From Actinomycetes bacterium (GTDB taxonomy: Bacteria; Actinomycetota; Acidimicrobiia; Acidimicrobiales; Palsa-688): 15,229 bases of DNA. Below, piece by piece: positions 1 to 6,406 of this stretch (its first letter is position 1; the number at the start of each line of letters is the position of its first letter). The DNA lies in NCBI GenBank assembly GCA_021808425.1, contig JAKBBS010000071.1:1-15229 (forward strand), in the 5' to 3' direction. The translations under genes and the position numbers were made by a program. The notes below the pieces were generated by a model. It was not told where the DNA came from, did no database searches, and worked only from the letters and a program-made list of their open reading frames with translations.

Positions 1-429
1 TCCGCCGGTCGGGTAACCGGAGACAGGCGTCAGCTCGGCCGGGTGGTCCAGAACTTGATCGACAATGCGGAGCGTCATGCAACCCGGCGGGTTGCCGTCG
101 AGCTATCCGAGGCGGGCGGTTCGGTGCTGTTCGTCGTAGCCGACGACGGACCGGGGATCCCGGCGGACCGGCGGGAGTGGGTCTTCGACAGGTTCGCGCG
201 GACCGACGAAGCCCGTAGCCTCGATCAGGGAGGGTTCGGTCTGGGCCTTGCCATAACAAAGGAGATCGTGACCGCTCACGGGGGCACAGTAAAGATAGTG
301 GACGTCGGACGAGGTGCGCGTTTCGAAGTGACCCTGCCCGGTTCGGCTACGGACCTGGACGAGCCCCCCGCCACATTCGTGGCGCACGAGCCCCCCGCCA
401 CATTCGTGGCGCACGAGGTTCGCCAGTGA
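1..429 (+). CDS. Sensor histidine kinase, C-terminal ATPase domain (5' partial)
   Basis: The reading frame is open from the first base, so the gene begins upstream of the window; 142 codons are visible. They form a HATPase_c domain that binds ATP and phosphorylates the dimerisation-domain histidine, which is not in view. Visible motifs are the N box (QNLIDNAERHA, about residues 17-27), the G1 box (DDGPGIP, about 48-54), the F-box region (FDRFART) and the G2 box (GGFGLGLA, about 77-84). All are intact, so the domain looks functional. The last 23 residues after the domain are a proline-rich tail built from a 9-residue duplication. The stop codon overlaps the GTG start of the next gene (GTGA), suggesting translational coupling. 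Its response regulator would be expected upstream, outside the window. Confidence 0.93.
   Translation, partial: SAGRVTGDRRQLGRVVQNLIDNAERHATRRVAVELSEAGGSVLFVVADDGPGIPADRREWVFDRFARTDEARSLDQGGFGLGLAITKEIVTAHGGTVKIVDVGRGARFEVTLPGSATDLDEPPATFVAHEPPATFVAHEVRQ
361..414 (+). repeat. 27-bp perfect tandem duplication in the kinase tail
   Basis: Two identical 27-bp units (361-387 and 388-414) are followed by GAG, the first codon of a third unit. They encode EPPATFVAH twice. The length is a multiple of three, so the frame is kept. The unit lies outside the ATPase domain, just before the stop, so it probably does not affect catalysis. Confidence 0.95.
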
Positions 430-1358
430 ATGCCGCCGCTGCGGTCGGAGCCGCCCTGGGCGCAGCGGCCCTATTCGCTGCCGGCACGGCGCTTCAATAC
501 CGGGCTGCGACCTTCGCGGGGCCTTCGTCAACGCGATCTTCCACTGTGGTGCGTCGCGTTGTTGCCTCGCCGATTTGGCTTGTCGGAACCGCCCTGCTCG
601 GCGTCGGACTCGGCTTCCACGCTTACGCTCTTCATCAAGGGTCGTTGTCGCTGGTGCAGCCGCTTCTTATCACCGGTGTCCTTTTTACCCTGCCGGCCAG
701 TCGTTTCGCCGGGGGACCACGGATTCGACTGACTGAAATGTTGTGGGCGGCGCTCCTAGTCGCTGGCCTGGCCGTATTCCTCGTCACGTCGACGCCGACG
801 TCTCAAGGCTCGGCGGCGGTCGACTGGTTCCCGGCGACGGCAATCGCGGTCGTGGCCGTCCTCGGCGTGACCGTGTGCCTGCTGGTGGCGCGTAGGAGCA
901 GGGGAGCCGTCACGGCAACTGTGCTCGGCGTTGCGGCAGGGATTGGCTTGGCGGGTAGCGCCGCTTTGATCAAAGTATGCACCGACCTCGCCACGAAGGG
1001 CCTCGCCGTGCTCTTTTCGAGCTGGCAGCTCTACGCGATGGCGGTCGTAGGTCTGACGAGTGTCGGGATAAGCCAGCTGGCGTACCGCGCCGGTCCCATG
1101 ACGGCCAGTATCCCGGCCATAAACACGGTGAACCCTGTGGCGAGCGTGTTTTTGGGGTGGGCGGCATTCGACGACACCTTCCGCGTGTCGCCGGGTGCGC
1201 TCGCTTTGGAGGCGGTTTCGCTCACGGCTGTCCTTGCGTCGACACTTGTCCTAAGTAGACGCTCCGCTGTCCGCCAAGGCGCAGTAACCTGTGACGAAGC
1301 GATGGCCGGCGGGGACTCTCCGACTGTCGCCAGTCCGCCTAAGACGTGGGCCGGCTAG
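426..1358 (+). CDS. DMT-superfamily membrane transporter
   Basis: A 310-residue polytopic membrane protein. Hydrophobic segments follow one another along nearly the whole length, about nine to ten helices, with a hydrophilic tail after residue ~280. The stretch GSLSLVQPLLITGVLF (about residues 72-87) and a second Pro-containing segment (PMTASIPAINTVNPVASVFLGW, beginning near 222) resemble the two-repeat layout of drug/metabolite transporters of the NIPA/EamA type common in actinobacteria. The substrate cannot be told. The GTG start at 426 overlaps the kinase stop by 4 bp; an ATG at 430 is in a different frame. Its 3' end overlaps the 3' end of the opposing EamA gene by 20 bp. Confidence 0.85.
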   Translation: MNAAAAVGAALGAAALFAAGTALQYRAATFAGPSSTRSSTVVRRVVASPIWLVGTALLGVGLGFHAYALHQGSLSLVQPLLITGVLFTLPASRFAGGPRIRLTEMLWAALLVAGLAVFLVTSTPTSQGSAAVDWFPATAIAVVAVLGVTVCLLVARRSRGAVTATVLGVAAGIGLAGSAALIKVCTDLATKGLAVLFSSWQLYAMAVVGLTSVGISQLAYRAGPMTASIPAINTVNPVASVFLGWAAFDDTFRVSPGALALEAVSLTAVLASTLVLSRRSAVRQGAVTCDEAMAGGDSPTVASPPKTWAG

Positions 1359-2319
1359 CGTCCGGCTGGGGTTTCGCCGGGATGCGTCGACCTTCGAAGT
1401 AAGCTGCGCCTGCTACACTGCCAATTACTGCGACTGTGCCGACCAGTTGGAGGGTGGACGGGAAGTCGCCGAGCGCTATCGCAGCAAAGGCAAGTGCGGC
1501 AACGGGCTGCAGGAGCAGTCCGATGGAGAGGTGGACGGTCGACAGGTGCGCCATCGCACGGCTCAGCACCGACCATCCGAACACCTGCACCACGACAGCT
1601 GCCAACGCCAGCCATCCTGCGGACGGCCACTCCGGCGTTATCACCAGGGTGCCTGTTAGCGCTCCTACGGCTCCCGACAGGACCGTTGCGGCGAGGGTCA
1701 CCACGAACAACTGCCGGGCCCCGGGGAGAGCTTGGTCTCGGTCGGCCCGAAACGAGAGGATGTAGCCCGCGTAGGCAACGGCGCTGACTATCCCGAGGGC
1801 AGTGCCGAGAGTCGGGTTCGAACCACTGGAGCCGCCTATGCCGGCTATCAGTGCGATGCCGCCCAGAATGACGGGTACGAGCGCCAAGGTTCGAGCGCTG
1901 ATCGATTCACGAAACAGCAGCCATCCAGCGGCAGCGACAAAAAGCACCTGGGTGTCTTGGACAACAGTAGATAGTCCAGCACCAAGAAGCTTGATCGACT
2001 GGTCCCAAACCATTAGGTCGACTGCGAGGGCGACGCCGCCGCCAGCGGCTCGGGCAATCACCGGCCACCCCAGGCTTGCCGTCGCCCGGCGCCTCTCGAA
2101 AAGGGCGAGCGGCCCGAGAAGGGCGAGCGCGTACCCGCAACGAAAAAAGGCTGCCGTCGGCCCTGACACTTTCGCGAGTCCGAGCAATGAGGCGCTCGCG
2201 CCGGTTACGAGTGCTCCCGCAACGACGAGTGCCACGCCGCGGACCGCTGGCTTCAAATCGGGGGGTTCGGAGCGAACAGCCGGGGTTTGGCCATCCGCGT
2301 CCTGCATCTCGGGCCCCAT
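1339..2319 (-). CDS. EamA-family (DMT) transporter
   Basis: A 326-residue protein with about ten hydrophobic segments in two halves, each resembling an EamA domain. Diagnostic stretches are GPTAAFFRCGYALALLGPLALF in the first half, AGLSTVVQDTQVLFVAAAGW around the end of that half, and LSIGLLLQPVAALAFAAIALGD near the C-terminus. This points to a small-molecule exporter or permease of the inner membrane; the substrate is unknown. The frame stays open upstream to 2553 but that part overlaps the regulator gene and is not membrane-like, so I chose the ATG at 2319, about 13 nt after an AAGGGGG stretch. A second ATG at 2307 is possible. It lies 86 bp after the MerR-DICT gene on the same strand, so the two may form an operon with the regulator controlling the exporter. 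Confidence 0.88.
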   Translation of the reverse strand: MGPEMQDADGQTPAVRSEPPDLKPAVRGVALVVAGALVTGASASLLGLAKVSGPTAAFFRCGYALALLGPLALFERRRATASLGWPVIARAAGGGVALAVDLMVWDQSIKLLGAGLSTVVQDTQVLFVAAAGWLLFRESISARTLALVPVILGGIALIAGIGGSSGSNPTLGTALGIVSAVAYAGYILSFRADRDQALPGARQLFVVTLAATVLSGAVGALTGTLVITPEWPSAGWLALAAVVVQVFGWSVLSRAMAHLSTVHLSIGLLLQPVAALAFAAIALGDFPSTLQLVGTVAVIGSVAGAAYFEGRRIPAKPQPDASRPTS

Positions 2320-2361
2320 TGTAGGCGGCCACCCCCTTGGACCGGTTGTGCGAGGCGGGGG

Positions 2362-2375
2362 AAGATCGCGATCTT
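2362..2375. promoter_or_regulatory. 14-bp perfect palindrome between MerR-DICT and EamA genes
   Basis: AAGATCGCGATCTT is a perfect palindrome in the 86-bp gap between the two minus-strand genes. It could be an operator for a dimeric regulator acting on the transporter gene, or chance. No T-run follows, so it is not a typical terminator. Confidence 0.35.
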
Positions 2376-2405
2376 GGTGCCTGCAGAGTGTGCTTGGCGG
2401 GGGAA

Positions 2406-3287
2406 CTATGCCGCAGTGGCGAGGTACTCCAGAGTGCGGCCCAACAACTCTGTTAAATGAAGGGCATCCATCCTTGCGGCGGGTACAGTCCGTTCGGCGA
2501 GTATGTCGTCGATGCCGCGAACGTCCGGTTGATGTCGAGCGGCTATCGACCAAGCGACCCGGCTAGCTTGCCTGACGACTGACGGGTCGACCGACCAGAG
2601 CGTCTCGAACACTCGGGCCGGATCCGGCCGAGCCTCTTGTCCCGGTCGCTCCCATCCGACTACGCAGGCCGGCCGCTCGACGCCATCGCAAATGAGAGCC
2701 CACTCTCGGCTGAGTGGTGAGCCCGCGGAGATGGAAATGTTGACGATGGGTTCGCCGGTCTCGTCGTTTGTGCTCTGCGAAGCTGCGGACGATGTCGCGA
2801 ACGTTATCGCACAAAGGGAGCTGCGGGCCATGTCCCGCCAGCGAGACCGTGACGCCCTGTAGTAGCGCTGATCCTGGAATGCGCCGAGAAGGATCGGTCG
2901 CTGCGCAGCAGCGAAGCAGCAGTCCTCTATAGCCCTCGTGAGTGCCAGAAGCGTCCGCTTGTCGAGGACGTGGACTGAGAGATCGGGATTGCTGCGCCTC
3001 AGGGTCGCGAACAGCGAGACGTCACCGGTGCCTCCGCCTTCACCGAACGGGCCGGCCTTGCGAGTCTGGTTGATCGCCCCTGTCAGCGACAGCCCGGCGT
3101 CGCGAAGCGCCAGGACGCGAATCACGGTCTCCTTGTCGCTCAGACTGTACAGGCGTCGGCCACTTTTCGACCTTTCCGGGCGTGGGACGCCGTATCGGGC
3201 CTCCCAGTTGCGCAGGTCGCTCACGCTGACACCGCTCTCGCGAGCCATCTCGGTTATTCCCATCAGAGCGGGGTCGCGCTCCGACAC
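2406..3287 (-). CDS. MerR-family regulator with C-terminal DICT sensory domain
   Basis: A 293-residue protein from the GTG at 3287. An N-terminal MerR helix-turn-helix (about residues 10-80: GITEMARESGVSVSDLRNWE, then ARYGVP and GRRLYS) is followed by a linker rich in Gly and then a DICT domain (about 91-215: SLFATLRRSNPDLSVHVLDK, CCFAAAQRPILLGAFQDQRY, ACVVGWER). DICT is a predicted sensory domain found with nucleotide-cyclase and light/redox signalling proteins and often fused to MerR in actinobacteria. The GTG at 3287 has a strong TGAGGGAG site 8 nt upstream (3296-3303). An in-frame ATG at 3344 would add 19 residues but has no clear ribosome-binding site and would put coding sequence over operator-like repeats. 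It probably controls itself, the divergent WhiB gene and the downstream EamA gene (inference). Confidence 0.9.
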   Translation of the reverse strand: MSERDPALMGITEMARESGVSVSDLRNWEARYGVPRPERSKSGRRLYSLSDKETVIRVLALRDAGLSLTGAINQTRKAGPFGEGGGTGDVSLFATLRRSNPDLSVHVLDKRTLLALTRAIEDCCFAAAQRPILLGAFQDQRYYRASRSRWRDMARSSLCAITFATSSAASQSTNDETGEPIVNISISAGSPLSREWALICDGVERPACVVGWERPGQEARPDPARVFETLWSVDPSVVRQASRVAWSIAARHQPDVRGIDDILAERTVPAARMDALHLTELLGRTLEYLATAA

Positions 3288-3433
3288 CGGACGCACTCCC
3301 TCAGATGTGCCACTGGTCACACCTGGATGATCACTTCTACTCATGATGAATAAGATAGCCTAATCATGTTGACAAGGATGATTAAGTTACGCCTCGACTC
3401 GGGAAGCCTGGTCGTGTCCGAGAGGAATTCTCC
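3288..3433. promoter_or_regulatory. Divergent control region between MerR-DICT and WhiB genes with ATGATTA half-sites
   Basis: The 146-bp gap contains a perfect inverted repeat, TAATCAT (3361-3367) and ATGATTA (3378-3384), with a 10-bp spacer. A further related half-site GGATGATCACTT (3325-3336) resembles GGATGATTAAGT (3376-3387), and TCATGATGA lies at 3341-3349. The stretch is AT-rich compared with its surroundings. A TTGACA at 3369-3374 could be a -35 element towards the WhiB gene, though I see no convincing -10 at the right spacing. Such repeats fit dimeric MerR binding between divergent promoters. Confidence 0.5.
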
Positions 3434-3781
3434 ATGGCAGTGTCAAAGATCGGTGGACGAGGCGACGAGCACCTGGTCCAGGCGATATCGATGCTTCGCG
3501 TCGCTGGGCAACGTGGGAACGAAGGGTGGCGACGGCAGGCGGCGTGCTTGGAGATGAGCACCGACCTCTTTTTCCCGGTCGGCCAGACAGGGACCGCGTG
3601 GACCGAGGCCAACCGGGCCAAATCGATCTGCAGCGAATGCAATGTGAGGGCGCACTGCCTCGCCTTCGCGCTTGCGACGAATCAACAATTCGGGGTCTGG
3701 GGCGGATACGACGAGGAGGAGCGACGCCAGGTCAGGCGGCTCCTACGGCGCAGGATGGCCGGTCGGGGAGCGTCAGGCTGA
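3434..3781 (+). CDS. WhiB-family iron-sulfur transcription factor
   Basis: A 115-residue protein with the four cysteines that bind the [4Fe-4S] cluster: C38, C66, C69 and C75 (C-X27-C-X2-C-X5-C). The turn GVWGG (about 87-91) is the family signature, and a basic tail (RRQVRRLLRRR) follows that would contact DNA. WhiB proteins act with the sigma factor and sense redox or nitric oxide. Length is normal for the family. The ATG at 3434 is preceded by GAGAGGA (3420-3426) at good spacing. There is no AT-hook of the WhiB7 type, so I do not assign a subfamily. It is transcribed away from the MerR-DICT gene from a shared control region, which suggests common regulation. Confidence 0.93.
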   Translation: MAVSKIGGRGDEHLVQAISMLRVAGQRGNEGWRRQAACLEMSTDLFFPVGQTGTAWTEANRAKSICSECNVRAHCLAFALATNQQFGVWGGYDEEERRQVRRLLRRRMAGRGASG

Positions 3782-3814
3782 ACTCGGCTAAGAGTTTCGC
3801 CGTGGTTGCTTTGC

Positions 3815-3820
3815 TAGAAT
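3815..3820 (+). promoter_or_regulatory. Likely -10 element for the tRNA gene
   Basis: TAGAAT lies 30 bp before the mature tRNA 5' end, predicting a transcript start near 3827 and a short 5' leader. No good -35 match is visible at 17 bp. Confidence 0.4.
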
Positions 3821-3849
3821 GATGGGCTGCCACGAAGAGGTGGTATTCG

Positions 3850-3922
3850 GCCCGGGTAGCTCAGACGGCAGAGCAACGCACTCGTAATGCGTAGGTCAGG
3901 AGTTCGATTCTCCTCTCGGGCT
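3850..3922 (+). tRNA. tRNA-Thr (anticodon CGT)
   Basis: The cloverleaf folds fully: acceptor GCCCGGG/CTCGGGC with one G-T pair, D stem GCTC/GAGC, anticodon stem ACGCA/TGCGT with loop CTCGTAA (anticodon CGT at 3883-3885, reading ACG), 5-nt variable loop, T stem AGGAG/CTCCT with loop TTCGATT, and discriminator T at 3922. CCA is not encoded. The gene is intact although an element has inserted at its 3' side, because the element carries a replacement 3' half. It is the target for at least one, probably two, integrase-borne elements. Confidence 0.96.
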
Positions 3923-3923
3923 C
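3881..3923 (+). repeat. Attachment-site repeat, copy 1 (tRNA-Thr 3' half)
   Basis: These 43 bases, from the first base of the anticodon loop to one base past the discriminator, are identical to 11153-11195. Bases flanking the two copies differ (A versus T before, T versus C after). A core inside a tRNA starting at the anticodon loop is a classical tyrosine-integrase attachment site. Copy 1 forms the tRNA-proximal boundary of element 1. Confidence 0.9.
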
Positions 3924-3948
3924 TGGGAAAAATCCCCTTACCGGGCTC

Positions 3949-3984
3949 CCGTGTCTAGTATTTGTCTAGAAACGTGAGACACGG
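3949..3984. promoter_or_regulatory. Paired GTCTAG repeats (probable integrase arm sites) inside an 8-bp inverted repeat
   Basis: GTCTAG occurs at 3953-3958 and 3964-3969, 11 bp apart, 29 bp inside the attachment repeat. Outside them, CCGTGTCT (3949-3956) and AGACACGG (3977-3984) are perfect inverse copies, the second touching the ribosome-binding site of the broken integrase. A matching GTCTAG pair lies near the other end of the island at 11029. Pairing and position fit arm-type binding sites. Confidence 0.55.
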
Positions 3985-3995
3985 AGGAGGTACCG

Positions 3996-4150
3996 GTGAA
4001 AGGAACCATGGTGGAGGCCGACCCTGGCACCTGGTACTTGCGGGTGTACGACCGCATCGCCGACAGGCAGGTCCGGCGGACCGCGCAAAGCGCTGGTATG
4101 GCGCCGCTGCCGAGGCGGGAAACGCCGGCATGGCAGGGAGGCCGAACTTC
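3996..4150 (+). pseudogene. Tyrosine integrase, N-terminal remnant
   Basis: A strong GGAGGAGG site (3983-3990) precedes a GTG at 3996. The first ~28 codons read as the start of an actinobacterial integrase arm-binding domain (DPGTWYLRVYDRIADRQVRR; compare WELRVYLGRD in the intact integrase at 11303). After about 4080 the similarity moves to another frame (GGKRRHGREAELLVSAVT, which resembles the usual GTKREAE helix) and then ends near 4150; no core-binding or catalytic domain follows. Its place directly beside the attachment repeat indicates that this was element 1's own integrase, now a truncated, frameshifted stub. The frame stays open further but without recognisable content. Confidence 0.65.
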
Positions 4151-4159
4151 TAGTGTCCG

Positions 4160-4199
4160 CCGTCACGTAATTCCCTGCGGTTCCGTCACGGAATTCCCT
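4160..4199. repeat. 17-bp direct repeat, two copies 23 bp apart
   Basis: CCGTCACGTAATTCCCT (4160-4176) and CCGTCACGGAATTCCCT (4183-4199) differ at one base. They lie where the integrase stub ends and the second recombinase remnant begins, so they may be recombinase binding sites or mark a junction. Confidence 0.7.
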
Positions 4200-4955
4200 T
4201 GTGGGGGATCTGATGGGAGGCTAGGCGGTGTCCTCGGGTGTCGACCAGTAGCGCAGTGGCGGGGTGGTCGAGGTCGTGGCCGGGGAAGCGGGCGGCCCGG
4301 CTGACTTGGTAGGCGGCGAGGACCTCTTCGAGCGCCGGGTCGATAGGGATGGTGCGGCTCTTGTTGGCCTTGCCGGTCACTTCGAGGCGTCGAGCGCCGT
4401 CGGGCCCGGCGATCGAGGCCATGCCAAGGTCACGGCCTCGCCTTCGCGGATGCCTGATACCAAGAACAGCGCGACGAGGGCCAAGTCCCGCTCGGGCCAG
4501 GGGAGGCGCCCAGTGGTATCGGTCGCAGCGGCGATGGCGAGGAGGCGCTGGGCGGCGTCATTGGCCTGGATGGCTCGGGGCGCGGAGGGGGCGAGGCAGG
4601 GCTTTCCGACGGCGGCCATTGGGTTGCCGTCTAGCAGGTCTTCGGCCACCAAGAAGTCGAACAGCGACGACCATGCGGAGTGGGCCCGCAGGACCGAGGA
4701 GGCCGCGTGGTCGCCAGCCCAGGAAGCGAAAGCGGCTCGCAGGGCCCGTCTGGTCAGGTGTTCGAGGTGGAGCACGGCGGCGCCGTCGGTGTCGATGCGC
4801 CGAGAGACGCCCTCGACGTCAGCCCGGTAGGCTGCGAGGGTTCGGGGCGACGGCTTGGTAGCACCCAGATGGAACAGCCAGCCGTCAATGATCTCGGGGA
4901 GACTGGCTTCGCATGAGAGCTTTAGGGGTCTAGCCATTGGTCTAGCCATCAACAT
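4186..4955 (-). pseudogene. XerC/D-like tyrosine recombinase, frameshifted and C-terminally truncated
   Basis: From the ATG at 4955 one frame gives a SAM-like core-binding domain (SLPEIIDGWLFHLGATKPSP; RTLAAYRADVEGVSRR) and the first catalytic arginine box (VSGIREGEAVTL). Near 4425 the similarity jumps one frame, as after loss of one base, and continues as MASIAGPDGARRLEV then TGKANKSRTIPI, the beta-hairpin with the catalytic lysine. The frame ends at 4186 (HQIPHKGIP), before the HxxR box and the nucleophilic tyrosine, so roughly the last 80-100 residues are missing. It cannot be an active recombinase. It is unrelated in sequence to the stub at 3996 and points the other way, so it represents a different insertion. 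No clear ribosome-binding site is seen. Confidence 0.8.
4928..4945. repeat. Second GTCTAG pair, in the recombinase start
   Basis: GTCTAG at 4928-4933 and 4940-4945, 12 bp apart, form a perfect tandem GGTCTAGCCATT-type duplication that encodes MARP twice near the N-terminus of the broken recombinase. The spacing matches the pairs at 3953 and 11029. It may be a binding-site pair or coincidence from a local 12-bp duplication. Confidence 0.5.
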
Positions 4956-4971
4956 CCACTGCTAGTCGCTA

Positions 4972-4996
4972 GTCTCGACAAGGGGGTTATCGAGAC
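4972..4996. repeat. 7-bp inverted repeat in the divergent gap before the YhcG gene
   Basis: GTCTCGA (4972-4978) and TCGAGAC (4990-4996) are perfect inverse copies around an 11-bp spacer. They sit in the 106-bp gap between the divergent recombinase remnant and the nuclease gene, so they could be an operator. They also fall in a segment absent from the related sequence at 10794-10825. Confidence 0.5.
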
Positions 4997-4998
4997 AC

Positions 4999-5023
4999 AG
5001 CACCCGAAGCTGTGGCGAGACGG
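4999..5023 (+). repeat. Dispersed repeat, copy A
   Basis: This 25-mer matches 10800-10825 with two mismatches and one gap (shared core TGGCGAGACGG preceded by AAGCT and AGCACCC). Both copies are preceded by GTCGCTAG, directly in copy B and 28 bp earlier here. Confidence 0.65.
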
Positions 5024-5061
5024 TCGCCGGACTTCTACCGCTGCGGGCACAATGAAAGACG

Positions 5062-6120
5062 ATGACCGCTTCCCCTGTTGAGCGCGACGGGTACGTCGCC
5101 CTACTTGCCCAAGCCAAAACCGCCGTGCGAGACGCACAGCTGCGCGCCCATCTGGCCGTCAACCACGAGCTGATCGGCCTGTATTGGCAACTCGGTCGGC
5201 TCATCCTGGACCGTCAGCACGCCGAGGGCTGGGGAACCAAGGTCATCGAGCGGCTCTCGGCCGACCTGCGTGCCGAGTTCCCCGACATGACAGGACTGTC
5301 GCGTTCGAACCTCCACTACATGCGAGCCTTCGCCGAGGCGTGGCCCGAAATTGTCCAACAAGCTGTTGGACAACTCCCCTGGGGTCACATCACGGTCCTG
5401 ATCGACAAGCTCGAAGACGCCGACGTGCGGGAATGGTACGCCAGCCAGGCCGTCGACAACGGTTGGAGCCGCAACGTCCTGCTGAACCAGATCATGAGCA
5501 AGCTCCACGAGCGGCTGGGCGCCGCCCCCTCCAACTTCGCCCGCACGCTGCCCGCCGGAGAGTCCGAGCTCGTCCAGCAGATGACCAAGGACCCCTACAA
5601 CCTGGAGTTCCTCGGCTTTAGGGCCGGGGTCGCAGAACGCAAACTCGAAAGCGCGCTAGTAGCTCACCTGCAGCGCTTCCTGCTGGAGCTCGGCGCCGGG
5701 TTCGCGTTCGTCGGCCGGCAGTATCGCCTCGAGGTCGGTGGCGAAGAGTTCTTCGCCGACTTGCTCTTCTACCACCTCCGCCTCCGTCGTTATGTGGTCA
5801 TAGAGCTCAAGACAGGCCCGTTCAAACCGGAGTACGCCGGCCAGCTCAACTTCTATGTCAATGTCATCGACGACATCCTTCGCACTCCCAACGACGGGCT
5901 AACAGTTGGCATCCTGCTCTGCGCCACCCACAACGAGCGCGTCGTGCGATACGCCCTGCACAGTATCGACACGCCGATGGCGGTAGCCGGCTACCGCTAC
6001 CGTGACCTCCCCGACGACGTGCGTGCGGCCCTCCCCGAAGATGACGCGCTTGAGGCCACCGTGCGCTCAGCGCTCGACGACCTAGAACACCCAACCGACC
6101 CCCCGGTGACCCAGCGATAA
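5062..6120 (+). CDS. YhcG/DUF1016-type PD-(D/E)XK nuclease
   Basis: A 352-residue protein, the usual length for the family. The N-terminal half is the DUF1016 region (about residues 10-165: VNHELIGLYWQLGRLILDRQ, GLSRSNLHYMRAFAEAW, LPWGHITVLIDKL). The C-terminal half is a PD-(D/E)XK fold with the expected residues D233 (FFADLLFYH), E248 and K250 (VVIELKTG) and Q261 (YAGQLNFYV). These are all present, so nuclease activity is plausible. Members are frequent in defence islands and near restriction or recombination genes, but a defined biological role is not settled. Here it stands alone, with a recombinase remnant on one side and an IS on the other, as island cargo. The ATG at 5062 has only a weak GAAAGACG site; no better start lies nearby. 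Confidence 0.92.
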   Translation: MTASPVERDGYVALLAQAKTAVRDAQLRAHLAVNHELIGLYWQLGRLILDRQHAEGWGTKVIERLSADLRAEFPDMTGLSRSNLHYMRAFAEAWPEIVQQAVGQLPWGHITVLIDKLEDADVREWYASQAVDNGWSRNVLLNQIMSKLHERLGAAPSNFARTLPAGESELVQQMTKDPYNLEFLGFRAGVAERKLESALVAHLQRFLLELGAGFAFVGRQYRLEVGGEEFFADLLFYHLRLRRYVVIELKTGPFKPEYAGQLNFYVNVIDDILRTPNDGLTVGILLCATHNERVVRYALHSIDTPMAVAGYRYRDLPDDVRAALPEDDALEATVRSALDDLEHPTDPPVTQR

Positions 6121-6219
6121 GCCGCCCCGCGGCAGCTTGCTACTCCCACTTACTCGGCATATGTTTCTCTTAATCTCACTACCGACGCTTCCGGGAGCGA
6201 ACCAAGCGGAATAACTTAC

Positions 6220-6233
6220 CCCGGATCCACCGA
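6220..6233 (+). repeat. IS1380 left terminal inverted repeat
   Basis: CCCGGATCCACCGA is the inverse complement of 7948-7961. It is the end nearest the transposase stop. Confidence 0.85.
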
Positions 6234-6247
6234 TTGGATTGGGTTGT

Positions 6248-6289
6248 GGGGTTTTGAGGGCCGGGGGGGTTTGGGGTGGGTCGTGGGGG
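6248..6289 (+). other. G-run cluster, potential G-quadruplex, in the IS end
   Basis: Six runs of three or more G (6248-6251, 6258-6260, 6263-6269, 6273-6276, 6278-6280, 6285-6289) with loops of 1-6 bases meet the usual G3+N1-7 pattern. The cluster is in the 170-bp non-coding stretch between the left inverted repeat and the transposase stop, on the strand opposite the transposase. Confidence 0.6.
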
Positions 6290-6406
6290 CTTGGTGGGGT
6301 CGCGATGGCTTAGGCGGGGGTTAGCGGGGCGCGTGAGGCCACGGTGTTAGACGGTGGTCGGGTTGTCGTCGACGCGGCCTGGTGGGGGTCGGTTCTTGCG
6401 TGGGGT

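Noticed and set aside
2320..2553. N-terminal extension of the EamA frame
   Set aside because: It overlaps the MerR-DICT gene and encodes basic, non-membrane sequence; the ATG at 2319 starts where transporter-like sequence begins.
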